DNA of 64,000 nucleotides from Pollenia angustigena (GCA_930367215.1 OV884057.1:252701426-252765425), one strand, 5' to 3'; positions 12,369 through 23,799 are shown, counted from the first letter of the stretch. The notes: generated by a model not told the origin, from the letters alone. Numbers and translations: made by a program.

Positions 12369-12671
12369 AAAATGAAGGGTTTAACGATGCCTTTAAGTAA
12401 TACAACGATATGGAGTTAAGATGAAAAATGTTATGTTATTTTCCATAGTAATTTTTTTGTACAAATAATTTTTTTATTCGTTATTCTCATCGATTAATCG
12501 AATAATTTTTTAGATTTAATTGTTTGATCGAACGAACCAAAACAATTATTTGAATTATTCGAATAAAGTTGAAAGGCGAATAATTGACAACTCTACTATT
12601 TAGTGTTGCATTTTAATACTGCGTTTATGAAGTCAGCCATAAAAACATAAAAACCAAGCTTGAAAGTTCGT

Positions 12672-12910
12672 ATAATAAAACCAGTGTTCGAAAACCAACA
12701 CTAAATATCGTTTCTTTGTGTTCGGTTCGGTAGATTTGTGGAAAACACAAACGCTAATAGTGTTTATGTAGAAAGTTATTAAAAAAATAACACAAAACAC
12801 AAACACAAAAATAATACTGTTCTTATCCAACTCAACAAAAAGATGAGACCATTTAATTTGTTCACATACACAAACTTCATTGTGTTCGGTTTAGCTCATT
12901 AATGTTCGTT
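12672..12910 (+). mobile_element. CAGTGTTCG repeat family, partial copy
   Basis: The piece starts CAGTGTTCGAAAACCAACAC and continues with the family sequence GTTCGGTTCGGTAGATTTGTGG and AACACAAACGCTAATAGTG, then decays. CAGTG-type ends occur in hAT elements, but no 8-bp duplication was found here. Other copies are at 33190-33600, 36845-38245 and 55050-55455. Confidence 0.6.
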
Positions 12911-12976
12911 CATGTATGATGTGCGAAATGCTGTGTACACACTATGCAACGCATTTACGCAATCTAGTGAATTAAA

Positions 12977-13095
12977 TTGAAGCACAGCCGCGAATAACGT
13001 TTTAAAATACAAAACAATAATTTTTCAGCAGAGCAAAAAAACGATTTTTTGACAGGCAGAATTATTTGTTTAAAATTTTTTTTTTTTTTTTTTCT
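12977..13095 (+). repeat. Single end of the TTGAAGCACAGCCGCG foldback family
   Basis: TTGAAGCACAGCCGCGAATA followed by ACGTTTTAAAAT matches the termini of the complete copy at 52421-52808. The other arm is absent. Confidence 0.6.
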
Positions 13096-13546
13096 ATTAA
13101 ACGGAATATCACTGAAAATTCAAGACGTAAGCACTTAATAACATATTTTTTGAGACAGAACTTAAGCCGATTGCAGGTGTGCCGCAAAATGTTTCATGCA
13201 ACTCTAGGACTTTGAAAACTTATATAACAGACGAATATCAGCAGCTCGAAGTCAGCTATTCAATATGTTTCCCCTGAGCGACTTCATAAAGAAACAAGTT
13301 AGAGTGCTATTTTCGGCTGTTCCGAATTTTTGATACCCTCCACCGACAGTTCGAATATTTCAGGGGTGGGCTCTATATGATATCTATATATTATTAATTA
13401 ATCTTTATAAAAACGGACTTCACAATAAAATTGGTTGCGATAAGACCTACTTTAAAGTTTTGACCGACAATGAGAAAGTTTTAAGAAGTTTGAACTAGCT
13501 TGAGTAACCCTTTCAGACCCAAGCTTTAAATTGCTTTCAAATTACC

Positions 13547-15041
13547 CTAAATCATAAAAATCAAACAAAATATTTTTGTATTTTGTATAAGATAGACCCA
13601 TAAAATATTCCTACAGGATCCTTTTTGGCAAACAGGACATCGCACAATTGTGCGGTCTAGGTCAATATCTGCAAAGAATCTTCGAAATGATAAAACATAG
13701 CTTGGAACTTTTCTAGTGGTTATTAAACTTAAAAAATGCAGATACTTTACTACCTTATAAGAAATAAATAATTTAATCAAAGGAGTGTCAATTTTTTGTT
13801 CTATCTACTAATTTTTCTTACAGGATCCTTTCCACATTTACTTTTTCCCCCTATGCTAATCCCGAGGAGCTCTACGCTTGTCTGCAGGAGACCAGTCTCC
13901 GGCGGGAATTTAAATCGCAACCCCCGCACTGATAGCATATCTCACTACTAGCAATTTTACTGACTATCACTGCATATGTGTCCTTCCATTTCAAAACAGC
14001 TTCAATTTCGATATTGGTAAATTGGGATATTCGCCCCGACTCATTTCTTTGTCTAAAGAGAATTTTACACTATATTTGCCATACTTGTACCTGTTGCTAC
14101 CAACCCATCTGGTGTAATGCTTCAAACAGTAGTATTTGTGTAAAAAGTCGGTCCGAAATATATATTAATGGATATAAACGGTCCATGATCAATACCCCAA
14201 TCTTTAATCTACAATATTTAAAAGTTCACTAAGCCAACTCTTGTAGTAGCACAGACAAGATTTCTCAGCCCAACGGATTGTGGTTTGGCTTAATTACTTC
14301 AAGTACAAGATATCTTCCCAAAAAAATATAATCTGCCCATCAATTAAGTAATTCGAGATTTCTGTTGCCAAATCATAACACCATATTTTGGTTGAACTCT
14401 CCAAAACTTATTTGTCGAGTGTGGTGTGGAGTTATCTTCAAAATGTGCATATGAACGGAGCTGTAAAAACTTATCGCGGGACATGGACTTTTATATAATA
14501 TATAATAATTTTGCTTCCACTCGCCCAGTACATTCTTATCGCAGGGTAAAATTGAGACACCCCATCATGATCGCGCACCAGTCAAATCTTTTTATATCTG
14601 CTGGTACGTCACGCCATGACCAGTTTACTCAACACATACATACATTTTAGTTTGTTTCACAACTTCCTCGGTATATTTCTGAAAATAAGCTTTCAAAATA
14701 TTGTAATGGTGTTATGAAAGTTATCGGAAATGATAAACTTTTCAATATAACGTGCCTGTTTGGTATTTTGGATATAAAACTGATGATAGTTACGCTGTAT
14801 CTGGGTGGTCCGAGGAGTATGATTGCTTAACTGGTGTACTTGTTTGGTCAATCGTGTTAGGTAAAGTGTTTGGATTACATGAGCTTTCATAACTTTCTTG
14901 TGCATCAGAATTTACATTACAAGGGATCCATGTTTCATTAGTAACATTATCATCAACACTGATGTCAGCATCAGAATCGTTAAAAATTTTTAAAACTGCC
15001 CCAACATTATAATTCCCCTGTAAAATTATTAAGTAGCACAA
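13547..15041 (-). pseudogene. Decayed piggyBac-type transposase
   Basis: Fragments appear in order on the minus strand with frameshifts and stops between them. An acidic N-terminal piece (about 15041-14790) contains FNDSDADISVDDN. A middle piece near 14400-14230 reads QPKYGVMIW, then RYLVLEVIKPNHNPLG, then EILSVLLQELA. This order resembles the 'PxKyGiK .. vVldLv.p .. DNffTS.pLa' region of piggyBac transposases; the match is from family knowledge, not a search. Near the element end (about 13600-13670) RCPVCQKGSC recalls the C-terminal cysteine-rich domain. The SINE at 13841-13970 lies between the middle and C-terminal pieces. The gene cannot be functional. Confidence 0.5.
13841..13970 (-). mobile_element. 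tRNA-derived SINE, copy 2
   Basis: This shares the body CTATGCTAATCCC and CTACGCTTGTCTGCAGGA with the copy at 307-459. The tRNA-like head is present but its B-box is damaged (GGGAATTTAAATCGC in place of GGGAATCGAACC on the plus strand), so it is an older copy. Confidence 0.65.
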
Positions 15042-15182
15042 ACGTGAGCATAAAACAAAATGTCATGTTGTGTCTGATCATCACAATTGTGCTATCTGTA
15101 TTTTCTTGAGCGCTGACTCCTTGTTACTATGCACAATATCAACACTAAAGAGCCCAATTGTTGCAAATACTCGAGTATTTAG

Positions 15183-15238
15183 AGTTTTAGTAGTGGTAAC
15201 TGTATAATGATCATTATACAGTTACCACTACTAAAACT
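15183..15238. repeat. 56-bp perfect palindrome
   Basis: AGTTTTAGTAGTGGTAACTG and the next eight bases (15183-15210) are followed immediately by their exact reverse complement (15211-15238), with no spacer and no mismatch. It lies inside the piggyBac-like element, about 260 bp from its right end. Confidence 0.95.
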
Positions 15239-16182
15239 AAAAACGTATTTCAATATTATTTTACAAGAACACTTTACTTGTGAACGCATGTTTACACTTG
15301 TGGAAAGACACAATAAAACATAAGCTGTAATTTTTTATTTCTGCTGGTTAGTTTTTTTCTTTTAATTTTTTTTAAACAGAAACAAGAACTCACAATCATT
15401 GCTTGCCGGTTAATAGACAAAAAATTATTATTTCGTGTAATTTGAGGCAAACAAAGGCAGACCGCACAATCGATTCAGTTAGGTCTGAAATGGGTAAAAT
15501 AAAATGATTCGAAATAGTTGTAGCCGAACTAAAATGATTTTCAGGAGGGTAATATTCATTGAAGCCATGGTTAATTATGGACCGATCTTCACGAAATTTG
15601 ACAGTTTGATTTATAGTCGTATAAAACAGGTTCGTATTAATTTTTATTATGTAAGCATTATTGATCACGGTTATAGGCGTACTTAACTGTTTTCCGGAAG
15701 AAGTTTTTATATGAAGCCTATCTATATTAAAAACCGATCTTCATGAATATTTAACAGTATAATCTCCAGTCATATAAAATGAATTTGCTCAAAATCTTAT
15801 ATCATTCCTTATTTTATTCCGCCATTTATGTTTGTTTTTGTAACAAAATAATCAATTTTTTAAGAGTGCTGGTCCCATAATTTTGATTAATTTCTCTGAT
15901 CCTACTAAACCGTTTTTGCTGGATACCAATTCCAAACTGCTTAGGATAACTACAAGCAATTTGACGCCAAGTTTGATCTTTTCTTTTGTGTTTTTCCAAA
16001 GTGAACGTGTTTTCAACAGACGGTCAGACGTACAGACAGACGGACATGGCTACATCGACTTAGAATTGCTCAAGGAGCCAGAATATTTAATTAATGGGTT
16101 CTGAGGTTAATAATGAAAAATGTTCACATGGAATGACAAACTAAGTATACCCTTATCCAAACTAGTGGTGGTGGAGGGTATA

Positions 16183-16916
16183 CAAAATATCAATATCTAA
16201 AACAAAGTGGGTCCAATTCTTTAATAATTTGCCTTAAAAAACTCGTTTTATTTAAAAGTACATTATTTTATATTTAAGATCTGTATTTTTAATTAGATTT
16301 CTTTAACTTAAACATAAATTGTTTTAGGAGTATTTACTTTTTTTATTTAATTCAAAAAGCCCTAACATAATATTTTTCCAAAAAAGTGAGTAATAATAAG
16401 CCCTATCTAACTGTACTTAATTAAATGTAATAAAAGCATAAAAAGTAAAACAAAATTGAATTTATTAACTGTTTTAATAAAAAACTGCTTTATTGAGGTT
16501 TTTCCTTCTCCTGTAAAATAACTAAAAGTTGAGAAACGCCCTTTCTGTATTAAGCCATCGATATACAAATTATTATAAACCTTAAGCTAACGAGCAGCTG
16601 TAATGAAGACTTAGTCCTTTGTTTTGAAACAGACAAGAGTCTTTACCAACCAGCCTACCGTTCACACAATTAACGAACTTTCCCTATAAACCTTTTAGCT
16701 AAAGGTGGCTTTTTTTAGAAACAATCAATGTATAAATGGAATTTAAAATCTTCCTACAAATTGGTTGCTGAAGAGAAAAAAAAACTATGAAGGATCTCTT
16801 TGAATACTTATTTTGCAGTGGTATAAATTTTTTTACCATAGAAATTAAGAATATCTCAAGGACATGATTACATGTTTGAAAGTATTAAAACCTACAAGTA
16901 AAAATATTTTTTTTTT
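16183..16916. other. Unassigned AT-rich stretch
   Basis: No gene or element boundary recognised. Confidence 0.5.
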
Positions 16917-17151
16917 TAATTAGTATTGTGGTTATTTTGTTGAACTATTATGGTTTTTAATCCAAATTTTTAATATTTTTAATTAGGCTTAAGTTCATGA
17001 AATTTAATTTTCATTAAATTATTCTTATGAAGAAAGGAATTTTACAACATGAAATTTAATTAAAATTGTTATCGATAATCTTTCATTCTTGACGTGGCTC
17101 GGGCTCGAACCCTGGCCGGCAGGTTACCATGACATGTTTCGATCGCAACCA
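16917..17151. repeat. 235-bp direct repeat, copy 1
   Basis: Identical to 17476-17710 except for one base, near 17052 and 17611. The offset is 559 bp. The copy ends inside the tRNA-like SINE sequence. Confidence 0.95.
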
Positions 17152-17200
17152 CTCGATCTCCTCAGATGGATTTGCCGTCTTACACTCGCAGCCATCGACG
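17091..17200 (-). mobile_element. Second tRNA-derived SINE family
   Basis: On the minus strand a perfect B-box (GGGTTCGAGCCC, complement of 17101-17112) lies in a GCTCGGGCTCGAACCC-type T arm. Upstream, GATCGAGTGGTTGCGATCG resembles the D-arm and A-box of a serine-type tRNA. The 5' head is present only in this copy. The duplicate at 17650-17710 is cut off at the point where the direct repeat ends. Confidence 0.6.
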
Positions 17201-17475
17201 ACTGCTGACGTCAATAGTCAAACATCAATCCTTAAACCAAATTGTATTTTAACATTTGGTAGATCGAAATTTGCCTTCCTGAATGATTATCCATTTTAAT
17301 TGATTTTACATGTTTTTTCCTTACTTCTGTTTTTTCGTACTTTTGTCAAGAATTTTTCTTGAAGTCCAAGTACATTTTTTGTTTTTTCATTTTGTCTTTC
17401 TCTTTTCTGTTGACCTTTTTCAGCACAACTTGAAGGACAAATGTACACATAGAGCTCGTGCCTTAGCCTTAACAA
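17152..17475. other. Spacer between the two direct repeats
   Basis: Holds the rest of the SINE head, then pyrimidine-rich sequence. No gene recognised. Confidence 0.5.
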
Positions 17476-17710
17476 TAATTAGTATTGTGGTTATTTTGTT
17501 GAACTATTATGGTTTTTAATCCAAATTTTTAATATTTTTAATTAGGCTTAAGTTCATGAAATTTAATTTTCATTAAATTATTCTTATGAAGAAAGGAATT
17601 TTACAACATGAAAATTAATTAAAATTGTTATCGATAATCTTTCATTCTTGACGTGGCTCGGGCTCGAACCCTGGCCGGCAGGTTACCATGACATGTTTCG
17701 ATCGCAACCA
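17476..17710. repeat. 235-bp direct repeat, copy 2
   Basis: The partner of 16917-17151 with one mismatch. It includes a truncated SINE end (about 17650-17710) with the same B-box. It stops at CGATCGCAACCA, after which the sequence is unrelated. Confidence 0.95.
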
Positions 17711-18525
17711 TTTTGTAATCGACTTTAAAAAGCCATAAACGATATTTAAATGCTTAGTTCAATTAATCCACAAATTGTGTTTTAACTTTCAATCACATAA
17801 AACTAACAAGATTTAATTTTTACTGCGAAAACAAGCTTTCTTTTGTCAAAATGTTTTTTTAAAGTTTAATCATTCCCAAAAGTATCTTGTTACTTTAATA
17901 CTTTACTTTTCTGCCACTGCCCTTATATAAGGAAGAAACATTTACCATTAGAATTAAATAACAGAATAGAAAATAAGAAAAGTAGACTAAATTTAAAAAA
18001 AACAACCTCTCCTTATCACAAGAAAGCCTCTAAGGAAAATATAAAATACGTATCAAAATGGAAAACGATAGCTTTAGAGCAATTTTATGCATGACCAAGA
18101 AAAAAATGCTTCAAATACAGTTTGAATGGAAATAAAAAACTAACACTTAAAAATACTAAAAAGATTTAAATCTGGTTGGAAAAAAATCTATAAGAAAAAC
18201 ACTGATTTGACCCTTATCCTATGGAATTGTTTTTTTCGTTTAAAAGAAAAGGACCTAGAAATACATAAAAAATATCTTTTTAAAAAATTACCTTAAATAA
18301 AACTTTAGCACAAAAAAATTTTTTTATTTTTTTGATACAAATATTAAATGGTTCAAATACTTCACATTGGGGAAAACTAGTTTTATACTTTAAAATACAG
18401 AAACTTTTTGGTACAAGAATTTAATTAAATGCTTTGTAATAATAATTATTTTTAATTTTTAATCGACAGACATTTTTTATAAAATATTGTCGAAATTTAT
18501 TACCTTTCCACTTTTTTGTTTACAT
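17711..18525. other. Unassigned AT-rich stretch
   Basis: Nothing recognised beyond poly-A and poly-T runs. Confidence 0.5.
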
Positions 18526-19258
18526 TAAGGGTATTCATTTCAATTTTTTTTTTTTTTGGTTGGAAAAATTTAAAAAAGAAAAATTACACTCTTATTGACG
18601 TGAACGGGGGTTTTTTTTTGTAAAAAGTACAAACTGTCAAAAAAAGTCTGTCAAATAATTCGTGGAAGTAATTGATATTTTTCAAGATGCCGAATAAAAG
18701 TGTTAAAAGTGAGTTAATTGATTATTTAATTTAAAACGAAGTGAATGGTGTCATTTTCATCATAATATTCGACTACAAAAAGTTACCTCAAAAAGGCAAT
18801 TGTTTGCCAATAAGTCGAGTATTTTATTAACTTCTGTCCATTTTTTTGACCCCATTTCTTTTGTTTCATTCTTTTTTAATAACTTTTTCATTGCACACAT
18901 TCTTAATATGAATTTTTCTTTTTGAAAGATTAAATGAGAAAGAAGTTATTTTTGAAATGTTGTAACAAAAAAAAATAATTTTTAAAATCAGAGTTGTACA
19001 ATTCAAGAGTTTATAAAAAGAGATGCAACTTTTCGTACCTTGTATTAAAAATGAACAATTTTTTATGAATGGCAACATCATTTCGTTTGACGTTTAAAGC
19101 GGAAAAAATACATCTTTTTATACTGATATTTTTACACTTGGTTATAGGTTGATAAAAATGTAACTTTTGGTGGAATTCTGTGGTTGTTGTAACAAAAATT
19201 AAATTTTTCCACTTTTCCATTTTTCCAACAAATAAAAAAACTGAAATGAATACCCTTA
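18526..19258. mobile_element. Foldback MITE, TAAGGGTATTCATTTCA ends
   Basis: TAAGGGTATTCATTTCA at the left is exactly mirrored by TGAAATGAATACCCTTA at the right. Inside both are TTGG(T/A)-AAA tracts (GGTTGGAAAAATT and TTTTTCCAACAAA). No clear target duplication was found. Confidence 0.7.
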
Positions 19259-19568
19259 TTAAATATATATGAATAAATGTAATTTATTTTATAAATTTAA
19301 TTTATTCCCAGCCAGCAAAATAGTTCGACATTGTCGGAATCAGACATTTCGTGCAAATGTCTGAATTCATTCTTAGAGATTTCGTTCAGATTTCTGTCAG
19401 ACATTGAATATTCTTACTGTCTGGCCGATTTCGCATGGATATATCGGGGGGAATTTATGTACAGATATGTCCAATAGAATTCTGACGGAATTCATTTAAA
19501 TAGATTTGTCTAAAGAAATTTATTCTTTTTTTAAAATAATGACAATTGTTATTCAATTGGAAATAATT

Positions 19569-19572
19569 TTAA
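19569..19572 (+). repeat. TTAA target site, left
   Basis: Directly outside the terminal CCCTTATGTGAGTGACAGGG. Its partner is at 20837-20840. Confidence 0.85.
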
Positions 19573-20836
19573 CCCTTATGTGAGTGACAGGGTACCCGGG
19601 TTACTTTTTAAACTTTAATTGCATTTTTTGTTTGTTTAAAGTTTCTTAACGGAGTGGAACCTTTTGAGAACTCTTATTATTGTGTTTTTAATATATTTTA
19701 ATAAACATTAGCTTAGTTTCTTAATTTGAGAGGGTTCTGTGGGTCAATTTTTATTTTGCACCCTTAACGGGGTGACAGGATACCCGGGTACCTAAACGAC
19801 AATATTTAAATAACATTTATTTTTTAGTATTGTTTTGTTTATTGTGATAAAAATTAGCTTAAAAGCATGTTGAATTGAATAAACTGGAATATTTTCACAT
19901 TACTGAAAGTTTAAAATTAAAAACAAAAAGACAGTGTTAGTTATTTTCTATATTTCGCTTATATTGTTTATTCAAACAAAAGAATGAAGAAAGCACAAAA
20001 AATATTGAATTAATATACTCTTCACTATAGAACAAATTAGAAAAACAAAAAAAAAAAGTAGTATACTGAGATCCTTGGAAGAAGGATTCACACAGAGGAC
20101 GGTGAATTGAATGTTCGTTACTACTTGCGCACGCCATCCGAGTTTTTCTATTTTTTTTTTTTGCACATAGAGCAACTGCCTACAACTCTGAAATTACTAT
20201 TACTTTCACGCAAAATTACTCACTGGATAATAAACTTTTGAATATGTCCTTAGTCGTTCCTATATTTAAGCCAGGAGCAGGCCCTCTGCGTTGTCGTAAT
20301 TTCTGTTGATGTATTGGTATTCCGGATAGGGATTAAGACGCCAATGCGAACCATCCTTGTCATGGACTTCAGTTGTTTCTTCACTCTCGCCAGAATCATA
20401 TCAATCCTCGTTGTTCTTTATTTTTCTCATATGTTCTGCATCGGATGCTTCTGATATTATATCGCAAATGTTTAGAATATGTTCGTTTTATATCTCATTT
20501 GTATCAGTGGAATCTAAGCGTGCTTGTTTAGAACAAGAAGCCAATGTGTTACACTTTACCTTCTTCTTGCGCTCACCGAACTTATTCATGTATGAACTTA
20601 GTAATGTATGAAAGCAGTGGCAAGTAGATGAATTTGTCGATCAATCACAAAGCCAAGGGGAAATCTCCCGATTCGTGTTTATGTTAGACATTGCAAAAAC
20701 TTATATTTTACATTTTGTTAAATGAATTTTCTTATATAAATTGTTATATAATGTAAAATTTTCGTATTTATTGTATGTGGTACCCGGGTACCCTGTCACT
20801 CTGTTAAAGGTGTTTTTTTTGTCACTCACATAAGGG
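19573..20836 (-). mobile_element. piggyBac-like element with intact TTAA flanks
   Basis: The ends are CCCTTATGTGAGTGACAGGG on the left and, complemented, CCCTTATGTGAGTGACAAAA on the right, both beside TTAA. GGTACCCGGGTACC-type palindromes lie near both ends: 19591-19604 (imperfect), about 19779-19793, and 20779-20792 (perfect). It inserted into the CAGCCAGC foldback element. A truncated transposase start lies on the minus strand. Confidence 0.9.
20190..20605 (-). pseudogene. piggyBac-type transposase N-terminal remnant
   Basis: The minus strand reads an acidic stretch (ISEASDAEHMRKIKNNED, a stop, YDSGESEETTEVHDKDGSHW), then in another frame RRGPAPGLNIGTTKDIF followed by KSLLSSE. An acidic N-terminus, then a tryptophan, then 'r.GP.p......' before an 'if..lfs' helix is the usual start of piggyBac-family transposases. 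At least one stop and one frameshift interrupt it, and the catalytic core is missing. Confidence 0.55.
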
Positions 20837-20840
20837 TTAA
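20837..20840 (+). repeat. TTAA target site, right
   Basis: The partner of 19569-19572. Confidence 0.85.
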
Positions 20841-21415
20841 TTTTATTTTATTTGTTCAAGATAAAAAGCATAAAAAAGGTACGTACGTGTAAAATTTATA
20901 ATTATGTATTTACATATTTTGCAATAAAATTATTTCTTTCAGCTATCAGTTCAAAAGCAAAAAAAGCTCGGCTAACACATCAGAACTGCCCATGCCTTTT
21001 TCATTAGATATCTATCAGAAATGCCGACAAAAAAACCAAAATTTCCCACGACATGTCTGTCAGAATTCGTGTCAACCACTTCATACGTTTTTGGGTCAGA
21101 AATCTGACAGAATTCGTATGCGATTTCGACTTTTTTGCCGACGTTTCTCTCAGATATCTGAACGACGTCGGATGATTTTGCTGGCTGGGTTGTAAATAAA
21201 GAAGAAACTACTACTATAAAAAAAAAAATATATTGATAAATAAATAAATCAAAGCTTCAGAAAAAAACTGAAAACTGTTTAAGTTTGATTTTTTTGAAGC
21301 GTAAAACTAGTCAATAAAATTCATAAATACTTCTTAATATATTCAGTTCCCCTTTTCTTCTCCTAAACATACCTTTTTCTTTAATTATTTTCAAAGTATA
21401 GAAACATGATTTGTT

Positions 21416-21818
21416 AAAGGGTGGTCCAACCAAAATGACGGTGTTAATAGTGAGTCACGCCTTAATGTCAAGTTTCTAGCCCAACTTAGTTTGACATTTC
21501 CATGGAGAAGTTCACAATTGAGCAGCGCGTCAAGATTGTTCAAGGCTTTTACGAAAATGGACGTTCAAATCAAAATGAATTTTGTCCTCTGCGTGATTTT
21601 TTTGGTCAGCATAATCATCCAAATGTGTCCACAATCGGGAGAATTGGACCATTTGGACCATTTGAGGCGCAGTCACGGTCAACATTTGCATGAAATAATC
21701 TTCAAACATTAAATTATATGGACCGTACTATCGATTAAAATAAAAATGTCATGCTGATTCTGAAAAATATTTTATGTGTTTTTTTTAACTTTCCTATAGC
21801 TCTTAAAAAATCACCCGA
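21416..21818 (+). mobile_element. Internally deleted mariner-like element
   Basis: The left end is GGGTGGTCCAACC and the right end, complemented, CGGGTGATTTTTTAAG, with TA just outside both. The first coding part is MEKFTIEQRVKIVQGFYENG at 21502, followed by a helix-turn-helix region containing LRDFFGQHNHPN. It then jumps, in another frame, to SHGQHLHEIIFKH and a stop at 21712. That ending is the typical C-terminus of these transposases. The whole DDE catalytic core is missing, as in a MITE formed by internal deletion. Confidence 0.75.
21502..21712 (+). pseudogene. Mariner transposase N- and C-terminal remnants
   Basis: The N-terminal DNA-binding segment runs from the ATG at 21502 to about residue 46 (STIGRI). 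The C-terminal 15 or so codons follow in the -1/+2 frame. The missing middle would be roughly 280 codons in a full-length relative. A second relic of the same family begins at 63533. Confidence 0.7.
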
Positions 21819-22165
21819 TATAAATGATATAAGATGCTAATGCTGCTACATCTATAGTATTATAAAATCGATTCGCTCTGAGTTTGCAGGAATATTCGCC
21901 TATTAGTTTGCCCATGTTGTTAACTCCTCACAGAAAGAAAAACACTCGGGATATGTTAATCTTTTTATACTTACTTCAATCACGAATCGTACTTAAAAAT
22001 TCAAGTACGAATAACACAAAAACGTTATCAAACCTTGATGGGATTACTTTAAAAAAATCAGTCCCGATATTTCTTGAAACAAGTAAAAATGCTTAAATCA
22101 AGTACATAAAAGATTAAACTTTTCGTTGAAAGTGCCACTCAGATAGTAAAATTACAAAATGAGGG

Positions 22166-22763
22166 CAGGGTTGTCAGATTTTTTTGAGCTCCATCGCCAA
22201 ACTGGATGTCAGAAATCGCCAAAGGTCGATTTTGTTCAGTTTTTGTAAAATTTTCTTTTCCTTTAATTAAATTTTTGCATACAAAAAACGCTAGTATAAT
22301 TTTTCAGTAAAAAATTGCCAAAAACTGAGAAAAAATACAAAAAAGTCGCCGAAGTAAATTTTGTTTTGTTTCTGTAATTTTTTTTTAAATAACATAAAAT
22401 GGAGTTCATATATTCACTTCAAAACTTAAGTACACAAGTCTATAAGATCGTACACTTCAGCCTCACCAATTTCATTACTGGAGTTTTGACATACACACTA
22501 TAAGAATTACATATATACTATTAGAATTAAATAGTGACTGAATATAAAATTCACTTAATATGTTTTTTATATTACTAATGATAACAAAAAATTACAAGTT
22601 TTTAAATAATATCGCCGAAATAATATTAATGGTAAAAATAGCCAAGTTAATCGCCAGTTATATCAGAAATCGCCATAAAAGTCGCCAGTCGCTAAATGGG
22701 AAATCCCATCGCCCAACACGTTTCAAAATCGCCAAGTTTGGCGAGAAATCGCCATATCCGACA
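22166..22763. repeat. ATCGCCA motif-array repeat, possible hAT-like MITE
   Basis: The left end CAGGGTTGTCAGATT resembles hAT termini. AATCGCCA-type motifs recur more than ten times at both ends (22190-22230, 22330-22350, 22610-22760). The right end (CCGACA) mirrors TGTC-G only loosely, and no target duplication was identified. Confidence 0.4.
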
Positions 22764-22789
22764 TGAATGAATGAATGAGGATTTTAATC

Positions 22790-23160
22790 TCATAAAACTT
22801 ATTACACTCAATTTACATGATGAATTTTATGAAGTCCAATTTTGGATCAATCTCATTTTCGGATTATTTTAAGCACGAGTTCGGATTAAAACCATTTTAT
22901 AATTCTTGAATCAAGCGCATTTTGAGATTGATTCAATCTAAGTTTTACTTATATCAATCTCATTTTCGAATTTAAGTACAAAATCGGGATTGAATATGGA
23001 TAATTTAACTATTTTGGGATTGAAAATCCTTACTTGAATCAATCTTTCTGTACTTGATTCAAGAAAATCCGTACTCACCGTACTATCAATACCGCTTCGG
23101 ATTGATTTGAGTACGTTTGGATTGATTTTTCTTTTGAGTGCTCCTTTGGTTTTATTGTAA
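22790..23160. repeat. AAGTAC / GGATTGA motif-rich region
   Basis: Repeated GGATTGA, TTGATTCAAG and GTACTT motifs resemble those in 21950-22110 on the other side of the ATCGCCA repeat. The two could be arms of one older element split by it. Its ends could be CACAGAAAGAAAAA near 21930 and TTTTTCTTTTGAGTG near 23130, each next to CTCCT. Confidence 0.3.
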
Positions 23161-23741
23161 AATATAAAACTTTCAGGTCTAGTGGCAGCATTTGGCTTTC
23201 TGATTCTCATTCAACATTGTCCAAATAATCTCGAAAAAAAGCTTTGTCTGTTCTGTTTGTAATATGCGAGTTTCATCATTGTCAAAACTTTTGAACAGTA
23301 GCATTATTTTGAATCTGCAGACAATGGAAGAAAGTAGGTTTCCACAACTCTGTTATGGTTTTCTATTTGACTTGTGGACACCAGCGTGAATAAGAATCCC
23401 AATAAAACCGTTTAATTCTTCTTCACAGAAACACTCAAATGTTTTTATTCCACATAAAAAGTTCAAATTGTCTATCTTTGCAACAAGCGAAATCACCGGA
23501 ATAATATTTACAATTTTTTTGTTTCACATTTCCTAATTTCGTTATGCATAGAGAAATATTAACGCTTAATTTCAAACTTGCGTATCTTAGCACTAAACCG
23601 TTGCATAACCCAGGGCGCTTACAAGATATTGAAATTTTACTGAAAATGAACTTCTATTGTAAGTCTGTGAGTTATTTTTCGTGATCATGCACATATTTTC
23701 GACAAACAATTTAAGTTTCCAATAGTATTTCCATATAGGTA

Positions 23742-23793
23742 CCCGGGTACCTGGCAATGCTGTTAAGGGTGTTTGTTTTGCCATTCACATAAG
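23742..23793. mobile_element. Solo end of the GGTACC piggyBac-like family
   Basis: GGTACCCGGGTACC followed by TGGCAATGCTGTTAAGGGTG and CCATTCACATAAGGG, then TTAA at 23794-23797, matches the right end of 19573-20836. No left end was found nearby, so this is a truncated copy. Confidence 0.7.
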
Positions 23794-23799
23794 GGTTAA

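Larger units (their letters stand above)
11464..12595. mobile_element. hAT-like element with exact 8-bp target duplication
   Basis: The ends are TAGAGTTGTCAA and its complement TTGACAACTCTA. The octamer CTATTTAG occurs directly outside both ends (11456-11463 and 12596-12603). An 8-bp duplication with TAG-type ends fits the hAT superfamily. The subterminal regions are dense in CGATTAATCGA-like motifs on both sides. A smaller foldback is nested at 11781-12027, and a 55-codon reading frame survives at 12204-12368. Confidence 0.88.
13508..15494 (-). mobile_element. piggyBac-like element with decayed transposase
   Basis: The ends are CCCTTTCAGACCC and, complemented, CCCATTTCAGACCT. The flanks are GTAA on the left and TAAA on the right, where TTAA would be expected. 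The uninterrupted HINE at 6431-7748 reads GAGTAAAAT here, so the site may have drifted from TTAA or the insertion was atypical. Inside are minus-strand transposase fragments, a SINE copy and a 56-bp perfect palindrome. Confidence 0.75.
13292..16182 (-). mobile_element. HINE interrupted by a piggyBac-like element
   Basis: The left end is AACAAGTTAGAGTGC with a TTCGGC..CCGAA hairpin and TACCCTCCACCG. The right end is GGTGGAGGGTATA near 16170. The HINE sequence stops at 13507 and resumes at 15495. The related copy at 6431-7748 is continuous across this point (around 6655-6672), which dates the inner element as the later arrival. The tail contains the phrase ACAGACGGACATGGCTACAT, common to copies of this family. 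Confidence 0.65.
19307..21189. mobile_element. Foldback element with CAGACAT/CTGACAGA motif arms
   Basis: CCCAGCCAGCAAAAT at the left is exactly mirrored by ATTTTGCTGGCTGGG at the right. Both arms (19307-19500 and 20940-21189) are packed with variants of TCTGACAGAAT and GACATTTCG. A piggyBac-like element at 19573-20836 sits between them. No flanking duplication was found. Confidence 0.65.
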
